From Lacticaseibacillus zeae DSM 20178 = KCTC 3804 (GTDB lineage: Bacteria; Bacillota; Bacilli; Lactobacillales; Lactobacillaceae): DNA of 64,000 nucleotides. Positions 8,434 to 16,619 of the stretch are shown here, one piece after another. Position 1 is the stretch's first letter. Each line of letters opens with the position of its first letter. The translations under genes were made by a program, and so were the position numbers. Where the stretch lies: positions 1 through 64,000 of the forward strand of contig NZ_BACQ01000055.1 in assembly GCF_000260435.1 (NCBI RefSeq), in the 5' to 3' direction. Below the pieces are notes generated by a model. The model saw only the letters and a program-made list of their open reading frames with translations. It was not told the origin of the DNA and ran no database searches.

Positions 8434-9195
8434 TTAGTCATGACGATGAATAATATTTTCGCCGCCAGCTAAGTTAATGATGTTGCCGGTTAAATAGTCT
8501 GAATCTTCTGCACATAAAAAGGCAATAACGCGAGCAACATCTTCACCAGCAGCTTTTCGTTTAGTCTGATTAGGTGCAAGTTTCTGGGCTTGTTCAATGT
8601 CAGCTTCTTTAAGATCAGCTTTAATATCACCGGGGCAGACCATATTTGCAGTAATTTGATAGTCTTTTTCTTCAAGCGCTAAAGTTCTAATCGCCGCGGC
8701 CACACCAGTTTTAGCGGCGGCATAAGCACCACGATATTGCCAACCCGAGACTTGGTCAATTTGGTCAAAGCCTAGCGCAATAATGCGGCCCCAATTTTGT
8801 TTTTCCATCATAGGTACCGTTGCCTTAACTAAATAGAAAAAACTATCAAGGTTAGCACTCATCATGTCATGCCACTGGGCTGGGGTATGGTCGACGAGTT
8901 TTAATTTATCGTGAATAAAGGGACCAGCGTTAAGAATTAAAATATCTAAGTGACCAAAATCAAGTTTAATTTGTTCAATCATTCGTACCACGTCAGCTTG
9001 TTGGCTTACATCGCCTTGGTAAAGGCGAGCATTGACTTGATAGCATTGTGCCAAATCTTGTTGTAATTGTAACGCAGCTGTTTGACTGTGTCGGTAATTT
9101 AAGGCTAATTGATAGCCTGCTTGAGCAAGTTTATGGGCCATTTGCACGCCCAGTCCCGTAGTACTCCCTGTAATAAAAGCGACTCTTTTACTCAT
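8434..9195 (-). CDS. Short-chain dehydrogenase/reductase, pteridine-reductase-like
   Basis: A 253-residue classical SDR: nucleotide-binding GSTTGLGVQMA near residues 9-19, NAG motif in LILNAGPFIHD, and the catalytic YxxxK in AYAAAKTG near 155. The usual catalytic Ser position reads LGFDQID and is not obviously a serine, as in some pteridine reductases (FolM). ATG 9195 is preceded by GTGAGG at 7 nt; a GTG four codons earlier overlaps the folE stop codon and lacks a site. Directly downstream of folE, so a role in reducing a dihydropterin made from the FolE product is a reasonable inference. Confidence 0.75.
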   Translation of the reverse strand: MSKRVAFITGSTTGLGVQMAHKLAQAGYQLALNYRHSQTAALQLQQDLAQCYQVNARLYQGDVSQQADVVRMIEQIKLDFGHLDILILNAGPFIHDKLKLVDHTPAQWHDMMSANLDSFFYLVKATVPMMEKQNWGRIIALGFDQIDQVSGWQYRGAYAAAKTGVAAAIRTLALEEKDYQITANMVCPGDIKADLKEADIEQAQKLAPNQTKRKAAGEDVARVIAFLCAEDSDYLTGNIINLAGGENIIHRHD

Positions 9196-9203
9196 TAGTG
9201 ACC

Positions 9204-9851
9204 TCACTTAATAGCAGTCATAAATTCTGACCGCAATTGGCTATCTTTAATGTAAGCACCACGACTAGCCAGCGTGAAAGTTTGCGCTTGTTCTTTTTTA
9301 GCGCCGCGACTTGAAACACATAAATGCTTCGCTTCAATAGCTACCATAACCCCTTTAGGCTGCAAGACGGTATCAATTGCATCGGCAATTTGATTCGTTA
9401 AGCGCTCTTGAACTTGGAAACGCCGCGCGTAACCTTCAACGACCCGTGCAATTTTGGAAAGTCCGGTGACTTTTTGATCAGGAAGATATGCAACGTGAGC
9501 TACGCCAAAGAAGGGTGCAAAATGATGTTCGCACATCGAATAAAATTCGATATCTTTTACAATAATAGGATCATTTTGTTGAATATCAAAGACTTTTTCT
9601 AGATGGGCAGTAGGATCTTCGCGGTAACCACTGGTGTATTCAAGAAAGGCTTTTACCACACGAAAGGGCGTTTTATCTAAATCGGGATTATTGTCGTCTT
9701 GACCACAGAGAGCCATTAAAGTTTGCAGTGCTTGTTCGATTTGTTGAACATCAGTTAACTTTTGCTGTAATAGTTCTGAGTTATTTGCAGTTTCGGGAAA
9801 ATAGCTGGCAAGTAATTCAGCTTCATTGTAATGATCATTGTTTGTTGTCAT
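9204..9851 (-). CDS. folE: GTP cyclohydrolase I
   Basis: A 215-residue FolE that converts GTP to 7,8-dihydroneopterin triphosphate, the first step of pterin and folate synthesis. The zinc ligands are visible: Cys107 and His110 in SMCEHHFAPF and Cys178 in KHLCVSSRG. Substrate-binding RGAKKEQAQT follows. Length is normal for the type I family. It is the first gene of a two-gene unit with the SDR gene (9-bp gap). No other folate genes are nearby, so this copy may be a transferred extra gene rather than part of the main folate operon. ATG follows TAGGAG by 8 nt. Confidence 0.95.
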   Translation of the reverse strand: MTTNNDHYNEAELLASYFPETANNSELLQQKLTDVQQIEQALQTLMALCGQDDNNPDLDKTPFRVVKAFLEYTSGYREDPTAHLEKVFDIQQNDPIIVKDIEFYSMCEHHFAPFFGVAHVAYLPDQKVTGLSKIARVVEGYARRFQVQERLTNQIADAIDTVLQPKGVMVAIEAKHLCVSSRGAKKEQAQTFTLASRGAYIKDSQLRSEFMTAIK

Positions 9852-9911
9852 GATATGAATCTCCTAACTCAATAATAACTTAAGTCTACTTCAAGTTCCT
9901 CAATTTTCAAG

Positions 9912-11061
9912 TCAAGTGCAACGATGATAACGAATTCTTGATAGTGGTCTAGGCTGTTACGCCATGCATCGGTAGTAATCGCATGGGCGAAGATAGTTCA
10001 GAATACGTCTGGGACGATGGTTCAGTGCGGATTGGACTGCTTGAATTTCAACCAGGGTAACTGCTCTGAGAGACTTCCCTTTCGGGAAGAATTCCCTAAG
10101 CAGTCCATTGGCGTTCTCGTTTGTGCCACGCTCCCAAGGCGAGTACGGATGTGCGAAGTAAATCTGGGTTCCAACAATCTCTGATAACTTGGCAAACTCG
10201 GAACCATTGTCAAAAGTGATACTCTCAAATTCCTTGGCCCCGTAGTCGTCGATCGTGTCCTGCAAGGCTTTAAGGCAGGTGTCCGCATGATAGTCAGGAA
10301 TCTTGACGATGATTTCAGTCCGTCTGTACCGTTCTGTGAGGGTCATTAATGCTGGCTCATCAGCTGAGCGAATGCCTTTGACCAAGTCACCCTCCCAATG
10401 TCCCACACCTGTGCGGTCATTCACGGCCGCAGGACGCAACTCGATTGAGTCGCCGTATATCTTCTTATTCTTGCGCTTGTGGGCGTTCTTATAGCCTTTG
10501 ATGCGGCGTCGGAGCTTCTTGGGAAGTGTCATGTTGTCTAGCTCAAGCAGCCCGGCGTCGATGTAGCGATACACAGTTGTCGTTGAAGGGCAAGCCTTGC
10601 CCTGGTCGCGATAGAAGTGTACGAAGCTATCAACGCTGTGTACGCGCGGCTTACGAGTAAGCTCCCTGGCGAGAGCCTTGAAGAACGCACGGCCGGTCTT
10701 AAGAAAGGCGTAGCGACCGGTTCTATCGCGTTTACGGTCGTGCATGGCTTGGGCAGTTTCCGCAAGATAGACTTGATGCGAGTGACGCTTCGAGTCGAGC
10801 TGAGTTACAGATCCACGCGTGATTTCTCGTGAGATTGTCGCTTTACTGCGATGAAGCTTCTGTGCAATCACGGTCGCGGTGTCACTAGCAGCCCGAAGGG
10901 CCTGAATTGTAGCACGGTCGCTAAAACTGAGTTGTTGGTAATGCTTGTGGGTGTTAGTCTGAGAGTGGGTCATGAAGATTCCTGCTTTCTTGTTTAGCTA
11001 GTACTAACAAGAATAGGTCTTCATGGCCTTTTTGGTCTAGTCGTCAGGGTGTTGCACTTGA
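9912..11061 (-). mobile_element. IS30-family insertion sequence
   Basis: An approximately 1,150-bp element bounded by TCAAGTGCAAC (9912-9922) and its exact complement (11051-11061), enclosing one IS30-type transposase gene. Flanking trinucleotides (AAG left, ATT right) do not match, so no short target duplication is visible. It is GC-richer than its surroundings. It sits between the folE pair and the secreted-protein gene and marks one more junction in the mobile left part of the window. Confidence 0.85.
9957..10973 (-). CDS. IS30-family transposase
   Basis: A 338-residue transposase. The N-terminal helix-turn-helix (SFSDRATIQALRAA and IAQKLHRSKATISREI, residues 16-52) is followed by the DDE core: Asp in GVGHWEGDLVKG (about residue 195), Asp in SITFDNGSEFA (about 252) and Glu in GTNENANGLLREF (about 287). 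Full length and intact. ATG at 10973 lies 6-7 nt after AGCAGGAA. Related elements are common in lactobacilli. Confidence 0.95.
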   Translation of the reverse strand: MTHSQTNTHKHYQQLSFSDRATIQALRAASDTATVIAQKLHRSKATISREITRGSVTQLDSKRHSHQVYLAETAQAMHDRKRDRTGRYAFLKTGRAFFKALARELTRKPRVHSVDSFVHFYRDQGKACPSTTTVYRYIDAGLLELDNMTLPKKLRRRIKGYKNAHKRKNKKIYGDSIELRPAAVNDRTGVGHWEGDLVKGIRSADEPALMTLTERYRRTEIIVKIPDYHADTCLKALQDTIDDYGAKEFESITFDNGSEFAKLSEIVGTQIYFAHPYSPWERGTNENANGLLREFFPKGKSLRAVTLVEIQAVQSALNHRPRRILNYLRPCDYYRCMA

Positions 11062-11174
11062 ATTGTAAACTGGGGAACTAAAATAACAATCAAAATCATA
11101 TGGAACTTTAAGGAAGAATTTCAAAATTACTTTTATGCGTAAAATTGTTAACAACTAAATTTTGGACAATTCAG

Positions 11175-11223
11175 TTGACACGGCAATGAAAGCGCATTAA
11201 TATAAACTCACGAATTCGAATTC
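11175..11223 (+). promoter_or_regulatory. Promoter and palindrome upstream of the secreted-protein gene
   Basis: A consensus TTGACA (11175-11180) and TAATAT (11198-11203) are 17 bp apart. Directly after them is the 12-bp palindrome GAATTCGAATTC (11212-11223), around the expected transcript start, which could be an operator. A similar AATTCGAATT lies before the reductase gene near 4913. Confidence 0.6.
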
Positions 11224-11266
11224 TAAATGTCAGTCACTCAATTTCTCAGTATGGAGGGTAAACGCA

Positions 11267-11764
11267 ATGTCAAAAAATAACAATTATTTGAATATTGGCA
11301 AAAAAATTGCCAATTACGCTGTATTCCCCCTTACTTTGGCAATTGTTGTCGGGCTAACTACACCTGGGTCATTTATTTTCCAGGCTTTTAACAACGAAGA
11401 ACCAGCTACTGTGCAAGCTGCCTCATATCCCGCACCGGCAAAACGCGGCATCACCCCATATGGTCTGGGTAATTATACGGTTTATGTTTATTACTCAGCT
11501 TCTCAAATGGGAGCCGTAAAAGCAGCATCAAACTCCCAAGCAAATGCTAGAATGGCATTTGCCACCGCTTTTGGTGCTATTAACAAATATGCTGGTGTTC
11601 TTGCTACAGCAGCATTAATTAAAACAAACACACAGTTTAGTAACTTTAGAGATGCCATTAACTCTGCTATTGCTCAAAAGAAGGGGCTTCAACTTCAGTA
11701 CAACACGACTTTCGATAATGGCAACAACAGTGATACTTGGGGCGCAAAGTATGTTGTCAAGTAA
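11267..11764 (+). CDS. Secreted protein of unknown function
   Basis: A 165-residue protein with a long export signal: a basic, polar N-terminus (MSKNNNYLNIGKK), a hydrophobic stretch at about residues 17-41, and an AxA-like site near residue 51 (VQAAS). The ~115-residue exported part is rich in Ala, Asn, Ser and Tyr, has a strand-like NYTVYVYYS segment and lacks cysteines, cell-wall sorting signals and known domains. ATG is 6 nt after GGAGG. It stands alone between an IS30 element and the LLM gene pair. It could be a small exported effector, adhesin or antimicrobial protein; none of these can be shown here. Confidence 0.8.
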   Translation: MSKNNNYLNIGKKIANYAVFPLTLAIVVGLTTPGSFIFQAFNNEEPATVQAASYPAPAKRGITPYGLGNYTVYVYYSASQMGAVKAASNSQANARMAFATAFGAINKYAGVLATAALIKTNTQFSNFRDAINSAIAQKKGLQLQYNTTFDNGNNSDTWGAKYVVK

Positions 11765-11887
11765 GCAACCAACATGAAGGTTTCTATAATTATTCTTAGA
11801 TCAGTGTTTTCTCAAATTGTCATCTAAGATAAGAGAGCTTGACGTGCCTCCTTAATTTTATTGGTACACCTAAACAAATTGATTTGG

Positions 11888-11916
11888 GGCAATCGCCTAA
11901 AAGCGGTTGTCTTTTT
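11888..11916 (+). terminator. Terminator of the secreted-protein gene
   Basis: GGCAATCGC and GCGGTTGTC pair with two G-U pairs around a 6-nt loop and are followed by TTTTT. It lies about 125 bp after the stop codon. Confidence 0.65.
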
Positions 11917-12162
11917 GCATTCGCAATTAATTTAACGTTTGACAAGTCAACTTGTCGAATAGCTTTTTTTAAACACTGAAAGTGGCACTGTCAGTCTGAC
12001 ACTTTTAAACGAATCTCCTATAACCCCATTCAAGAATTTAAACGCGCAAGTTTATTCTTTCAAAGCTTTAGCTGAACAGAGTACTTGTTTTCCACTGTTA
12101 GCTTAGTAGCTTTGTATCCCCAGATTTTCTTTATTGCTGATAAAACTTTGGCATGTATAACA

Positions 12163-12206
12163 AAAAGCAAGAACCTGCAGCACGAATAGCTGTATGCCTT
12201 GCTTTT
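12163..12206 (-). terminator. Terminator of the LLM/reductase operon
   Basis: AAAAGCAAG (12163-12171) and CTTGCTTTT (12198-12206) pair perfectly with an inner CAGC/GCTG stem; read on the minus strand it ends in a T-run. It lies 22 bp beyond the stop codon of the dinucleotide reductase gene. Confidence 0.8.
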
Positions 12207-12227
12207 ATACCAAATCCCCGTCACCCA

Positions 12228-12911
12228 TTAATGACTATGAACCTTTGCCGCTATCCGCTTACCGAACTCGGTCTGATCAAAATGATCAATGATGTCCTTG
12301 ACTTCAGCGTAACGCAGGCTGGCGCCGAATAGCGGACTGCCCGGTTCGGTCATGATGCCATCTGCCAGATTGTTGTGGACAACCGTGTCGAAGCCCATTG
12401 TATCAACAAAGGCAGCCACTGTGGCAACAGCGTCAGGATCGTTGCCGGTGACGAAGAGCGCCTTCCGTCTCGGGTCGCCTTTTGGCCGCGCTTCTTCTTG
12501 CAGATTATGGTAGCCCATGTGATTGAACGTTTTGACGATTTTGGCATCCTTGAAATAAGCCTGGACCTGTTCGCTGGAAGTCGTGTCCGGGTCTAAGACT
12601 TCTTCGCGAATGCCGTCCGTTTCCCACCAGTAATTCATGGCATCAATGACCAGTTTGCCTTTCAATAAGTCTGCATCAATGTTCTTGTAGCGACTGAGCG
12701 GGATCGCCAGCAGGATGATGTCACTGTTGGCAACGACATCCGCATTCTCTGACGCAATGGCGCCGGGGACTAAGGTTTTGATGGTTAAGGCGATTTTCTT
12801 GACGGAGCCCGAACCGGAAATCCGCACTGTGTAGCCGGCATCCAGCGCCAGACCAGCCAGCACGATGCCGACTTTTCCTGCGCCAAGAATGCCTACGCGT
12901 TGAATGGCCAT
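12228..12911 (-). CDS. NADPH-dependent F420-reductase-like dinucleotide-binding protein
   Basis: A 227-residue protein with an N-terminal Rossmann motif (VGILGAGKVGIVLAG, residues 6-20) and the NPD/F420-reductase family layout: VANSDIILLAIPLSRY near 61-76, IDAMNYWWETDG near 89-100 and KTFNHMGYHNL near 127-137. Lactobacilli are not known to make F420, so the natural substrate is probably another flavin, ketone or quinone. The start codon overlaps the upstream LLM stop codon by one base (TAATG), so the pair is translationally coupled. Confidence 0.85.
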   Translation of the reverse strand: MAIQRVGILGAGKVGIVLAGLALDAGYTVRISGSGSVKKIALTIKTLVPGAIASENADVVANSDIILLAIPLSRYKNIDADLLKGKLVIDAMNYWWETDGIREEVLDPDTTSSEQVQAYFKDAKIVKTFNHMGYHNLQEEARPKGDPRRKALFVTGNDPDAVATVAAFVDTMGFDTVVHNNLADGIMTEPGSPLFGASLRYAEVKDIIDHFDQTEFGKRIAAKVHSH

Positions 12912-13966
12912 TATTTCACCGCCGCCTTTTCTGCCAAAATCTCTTTAACTCGCGGAATGACTTTCGTGCCATACAATTCGATCATACGCTCGCGCTGTGC
13001 TGCAGTCTGGTTGCCGGCGCCATAGACGAGGTCGAAGCGACCGAGATCGAGCAGGTCAATTGTTTCGGCCATGCGCCGCGCGACGGTCTCGGGGTTGCCG
13101 ACGTAGAACGAACCTACCTTAGTCTCACCGTCAAACTGTTCACGACTCATCGGTGCCCAGCCACGGGTCAACCCAATGCGATCAAAGTTGGCTTTGATAT
13201 TTTTAAACGCCACTTCGACAGCTTCATTCTCGTCATCAGCAATGAACCCATGCGAGTGCACGGCAATTGGAAACTCCGGCTTGCCGAGTTCTTTGGCAGC
13301 TGCGTGATATAGCTCAATATACGGCTTGAACCGGCTGGCTTGCCCGCCAATGATCGCAATGATCACTTTGTAACCGAACTTAACCGCGCGAATCACGGAT
13401 TCCGGCGAGCCGCCAATGCCAATGTAAGTCTCAAGTTTACCGTTTTCGGTCTTCGGATAAACTTCCTGATTTTTCAAAGCAGCACGGAACTTGCCCGACC
13501 AGGTCACTGCCTTTTCATTGCGCAACGCGTCGTATAGCCCCAGTTTCTCATTAAATAGGTCGTCATAATCGGTTAAGTCATAGCCGAATAAGGGAAAAGT
13601 CTCGGTGAATGACCCGCGTCCCAACATGACCTGTGCCCGCCCATTGGACAGCGCATCCAAAGTTGCGAATCGCTCATAAACCCGCACAGGATCATCAGAG
13701 CTGAGCACGGTGACCGCCGTTGCCAACTTGATCTGCTTGGTCACTGCTGAAATCGCCGCCAAAACCGTTTCCGGACTCGAAACGCTATAGTCCGGCCGGT
13801 GATGTTCGCCAACCCCAAAGACCTGAATGCCCAAGTCATCGGCCAGCTCACCTTCGCGCACAATCTGACGAATGGATGCAGCGGCGGTCTGTAAGCTGCC
13901 GTCTTCATTTGCCACAATGTCACCAAAAGTTTCAAGTCCAAACTGTAAATGCTCAATGTCTACCAT
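12911..13966 (-). CDS. LLM-class flavin-dependent oxidoreductase
   Basis: A 351-residue bacterial-luciferase-like monooxygenase. It has the TIM-barrel family features: FGLETFGDIVA near the N-terminus, GVGEHHRPDYSVSSPETVLAA near residue 50, RAQVMLGRGSF near 110 and IGGSPESVIRAVKFGYKV near 180. Such enzymes use FMNH2 to oxidise small organic molecules; the substrate is unknown. ATG is 10 nt after GGGAGG. It is the first gene of the operon with the dinucleotide reductase, which might supply reducing power or act on the same compound. Its promoter overlaps an inverted repeat. Confidence 0.9.
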   Translation of the reverse strand: MVDIEHLQFGLETFGDIVANEDGSLQTAAASIRQIVREGELADDLGIQVFGVGEHHRPDYSVSSPETVLAAISAVTKQIKLATAVTVLSSDDPVRVYERFATLDALSNGRAQVMLGRGSFTETFPLFGYDLTDYDDLFNEKLGLYDALRNEKAVTWSGKFRAALKNQEVYPKTENGKLETYIGIGGSPESVIRAVKFGYKVIIAIIGGQASRFKPYIELYHAAAKELGKPEFPIAVHSHGFIADDENEAVEVAFKNIKANFDRIGLTRGWAPMSREQFDGETKVGSFYVGNPETVARRMAETIDLLDLGRFDLVYGAGNQTAAQRERMIELYGTKVIPRVKEILAEKAAVK

Positions 13967-13986
13967 CGAAAATGCCTCCCATGCGT

Positions 13987-14045
13987 GTTACTTACTTTTT
14001 GTAAGCTAGTAACGACATCATAGAATATTTTGGGCGAGAAAGCAA
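13987..14045 (-). promoter_or_regulatory. Promoter and operator-like repeat of the LLM operon
   Basis: On the minus strand TTGCTT (14045-14040) and TATGAT (14022-14017) are 17 bp apart. Right after the -10 box lies an inverted repeat with arms GTTAC..CTTAC and GTAAGTAAC around AAAAA (13987-14013), at the expected transcript start. The position suggests a repressor site, possibly for a redox- or quinone-sensing regulator; none is encoded next to it. Confidence 0.6.
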
Positions 14046-14153
14046 CCAAGAGATTTTATCAGGTCCCCAGTACCAACTTCGGAAAAGTCAAAATATAGCA
14101 CATCGAATGACACGCTAAATATTACAATTTGAGAATGATCTTCATTCAAATTT

Positions 14154-14206
14154 CAAACAGAAGAGGCCACGAAATCGCGATTTGATTTCGTAGCCTTTTC
14201 TGTTTG
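14154..14206 (-). terminator. Terminator of the bacteriocin operon
   Basis: A long stem (arms starting CAAACAGAAGAGGC and ending in GATTTCGTAGCC..CTGTTTG, with core ACGAAATC/GATTTCGT) about 90 bp beyond the last gene of the operon. It is nearly symmetrical and could work in both directions. Confidence 0.75.
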
Positions 14207-14298
14207 AACTATTGAAACATTGTTAACACGACCTAACTGCACAGCGATTGGATCGGCTACGCGTCACTGATGTAAGTCAAGCAAACTCCCCGCGTGGA

Positions 14299-14520
14299 TT
14301 ACTTGGTTTTGGGAAAATAAATTCTTCCCAATATGACTGCAATGAGAATACATCCGGTCAGCTTAAAATACTCGCCCCAAATTAAGTGGCCGTATAGAAC
14401 GCGATCCATGAGCATGTTGAAAAGAATGACGAGTGCCCAAATCGCGACTCCGAGCAGAAAAGTCTTACTCTTTTTTGTGATACTTACCACCCCTAATGCG
14501 ATTACCCAAGTGGAACACAA
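14299..14520 (-). CDS. Small hydrophobic protein, probable circular-bacteriocin immunity protein
   Basis: A 73-residue basic membrane protein with two to three hydrophobic segments (about residues 3-15, 20-38 and 50-67) and a basic C-terminus (RIYFPKTK). Circular bacteriocin operons usually end with such a short cationic membrane protein giving self-immunity, and this is the last gene of the operon, 19 bp after the ATPase gene. The start is uncertain: the first in-frame codon after a stop is TTG at 14520 and no strong ribosome site is present, so translation may be coupled to the ATPase gene. Confidence 0.6.
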   Translation of the reverse strand: MCSTWVIALGVVSITKKSKTFLLGVAIWALVILFNMLMDRVLYGHLIWGEYFKLTGCILIAVILGRIYFPKTK

Positions 14521-14539
14521 TCAACTTATCACTCGACCT

Positions 14540-15142
14540 TTACTTGCATATTTGCACTGAACGATAAGCCAATAAATCAGCATTCTGGTCAACATGGGTA
14601 ACGAAAAGAATAATCGTGCCTTCTGTAGCCATTTCATTTATCAGGTCTACAATACATCGCATGCCACTCGTATCAATTCCAGAAAAGAACTCGTCAAGCA
14701 TCAACATTTTGGGTTCTTGAAGCCAAAACAAGAGAAATGTTAATTTCATGACTGTGCCTAGCGACAGCGCCGACGTTAGTTCGTTGTAATATGCTCCAAG
14801 TTTCATCTTTTCCAGTAAATACGGCAATTTTGCCAGCCTTTGTCGATTGATTTTATCAAAGGAAATCAAAAAATCCACATGTTCCTTGGCGCTTAAGTTG
14901 GGATCCAGTATATTCCCGTCATGAAGATAAACGATCTCTTCTCGCGTTAAATCAGTGTCGATTACCCCTTCGTTCGGTAATAGTTCAAATGCGAGCAACT
15001 TAAGGAGCGTTGTCTTTCCAACCCCATTCGACCCCATGATTCTATAGATGCTTCCCGAAGAAAAATGCAAAGAAAGGTCTCGAAATAGTACATCATCATC
15101 GTAAGAAAAGCTAACGTTCTTTACCCGAACCTGATTGCCCAT
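14540..15142 (-). CDS. ABC transporter ATP-binding protein of the bacteriocin operon
   Basis: A 200-residue ABC ATPase. Walker A is GSNGVGKTTLLK (about residues 38-49), the signature is degenerate (ALSLGTVMK, about 123-131), and Walker B is MLMLDEFFSGID (about 146-157). ATG follows GAGGGG by 6 nt and lies 32 nt inside the end of the preceding membrane gene, so the two are translationally coupled. In circular bacteriocin clusters this ATPase works with one or more membrane proteins in export and self-protection. Confidence 0.88.
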   Translation of the reverse strand: MGNQVRVKNVSFSYDDDVLFRDLSLHFSSGSIYRIMGSNGVGKTTLLKLLAFELLPNEGVIDTDLTREEIVYLHDGNILDPNLSAKEHVDFLISFDKINRQRLAKLPYLLEKMKLGAYYNELTSALSLGTVMKLTFLLFWLQEPKMLMLDEFFSGIDTSGMRCIVDLINEMATEGTIILFVTHVDQNADLLAYRSVQICK

Positions 15143-16613
15143 ATCTTCCCCTCTTTATACATAATGAGACCACTGTTAGCAGAACTAAGACACTCAGCGT
15201 TGCAGTGAGCGTCATTGCAGTTTCCAAAATGATGAATAGTTGTATATTGATTCTGTCGACAACAAGTAGCGTCAACGGCAAAGCACTACACGGCGCAACA
15301 AAAGCCAAAGAGATACCCTCAATAATCGTTCTGAAAGATTTTACACGAAGCTGCTCTCTAATTTCAAAAGCATTGGTATCATGATTTCTCGTATATCCCA
15401 GTAAACCCGTCAATTGATAAACCACTGCCATTAAGTAAGAGATGCTAAGCGTGGCCAGAATTTGTAATCCCACTTCCAAAAATGAAAGTCCTTTAATCCA
15501 GCTGAAAAGTAGGATCAAAAAGACTAAGGGCATTAATTTAACGGTGAGGTACACCAGAAAGCAGCATAGACACCGACGTACAAGCATCTCTAAGTGATTA
15601 TTCCAAATAAATATTTGTTTATGAACATTTATTTCAAAATAACCCGGAAGATTATTAATAATCGCCTGATACAGAACCATGGTGCTGTAATAAATTGTGA
15701 CAAACACGACCAACAACGAGTATCTTTCATCTACGCTGCTCATTAGAAGTGCAAGCCCACTACTGCTGATAAAGTAAAACCATGTGCCAATCTGTCCAGT
15801 ATCTTTGATCGCTAAGAAAATGGCACTTTTCACTGGATCCTTCATGTAAGACCACCTGAAACTGATTGGCTTACGATATTTGTAAAGTCCAAAAAAGACT
15901 ATCAAAATCAATACCAAAAATAGCACGTACTGCGGTTCAAAACTGAAAAAGGATGCAGCAGTTAAAATGTTTTCGTTTAAAAAAATTCTTATAAACTCGG
16001 CGCATAAACTTTTCCCCACACTTGCTGTGAATACAAATGCAAAAATAAGTACGAGTACATTCTTTACAAGCTCGTTCCTCAGCCACTTCTCCAATGAAAA
16101 GTGCATAAAAGTAATGAGTGCAATGCCCAGTGTCGCCAGAAAAAGACTGCAAGAAAGCCAACGAACGCCGCGGAGATTTTCTATCGTCAGCGTTATAAGA
16201 AAGAGCAAAAAGGGTATTCGCGTCATGGAGATGATTGCTCTTATGCAAAATGCAGCCTTCAACAAACTTGAGGAAATGCCCGAACGCACTCCGAATCTTA
16301 TTATTGGTTGATTCAAAGACATAAGACAAAGTGACTTTAAATCCTGATAATAAATGACGGCATTGGCCGCGACAAGAATTCCAAGTACTTCAGGAACATT
16401 TAAAGTGAACCCAGACCACACCATCATAATTTTCTTGATATCGTCAAGAAGGACTCCTGATATCAAAATTTCTCTAAGAATAATTATTGAAGCGGCCAAG
16501 CCGGATAAGTTGATCATTCCCCAAAGCCAAACTGTCTTTCTAGCGGAGAGTGTATCAACAAAAGGAACGCCAGAAAGACCTCTTTTTAACGAAACCGCCA
16601 ATACCTCAATCAT
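15111..16613 (-). CDS. Large polytopic membrane protein of the bacteriocin operon
   Basis: A 500-residue protein with about 10-12 hydrophobic segments and no recognised soluble domain. It occupies the place of the large membrane component (As-48B/CclB type) of circular bacteriocin clusters, thought to take part in maturation, cyclisation or export. ATG is 9 nt after GGAGATGA. It starts 6 bp after the SpoIIM/DUF95 gene ends and overlaps the ATPase gene by 32 nt. I base the role on gene order rather than on sequence motifs; as an alternative it could simply be the permease partner of the ATPase. Confidence 0.75.
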   Translation of the reverse strand: MIEVLAVSLKRGLSGVPFVDTLSARKTVWLWGMINLSGLAASIIILREILISGVLLDDIKKIMMVWSGFTLNVPEVLGILVAANAVIYYQDLKSLCLMSLNQPIIRFGVRSGISSSLLKAAFCIRAIISMTRIPFLLFLITLTIENLRGVRWLSCSLFLATLGIALITFMHFSLEKWLRNELVKNVLVLIFAFVFTASVGKSLCAEFIRIFLNENILTAASFFSFEPQYVLFLVLILIVFFGLYKYRKPISFRWSYMKDPVKSAIFLAIKDTGQIGTWFYFISSSGLALLMSSVDERYSLLVVFVTIYYSTMVLYQAIINNLPGYFEINVHKQIFIWNNHLEMLVRRCLCCFLVYLTVKLMPLVFLILLFSWIKGLSFLEVGLQILATLSISYLMAVVYQLTGLLGYTRNHDTNAFEIREQLRVKSFRTIIEGISLAFVAPCSALPLTLLVVDRINIQLFIILETAMTLTATLSVLVLLTVVSLCIKRGRYGQSGSGKER

Positions 16614-16619
16614 TTTACG

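Larger units (their letters stand above)
11765..12227. other. Intergenic region without a recognisable gene
   Basis: This 463-bp gap holds two terminators (listed separately), a 16-bp near-palindrome GACAAGTCAACTTGTC (11941-11956) followed by a T-run, and a weaker inverted repeat around 11980-12005. No open frame with a ribosome site was seen. Confidence 0.6.
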
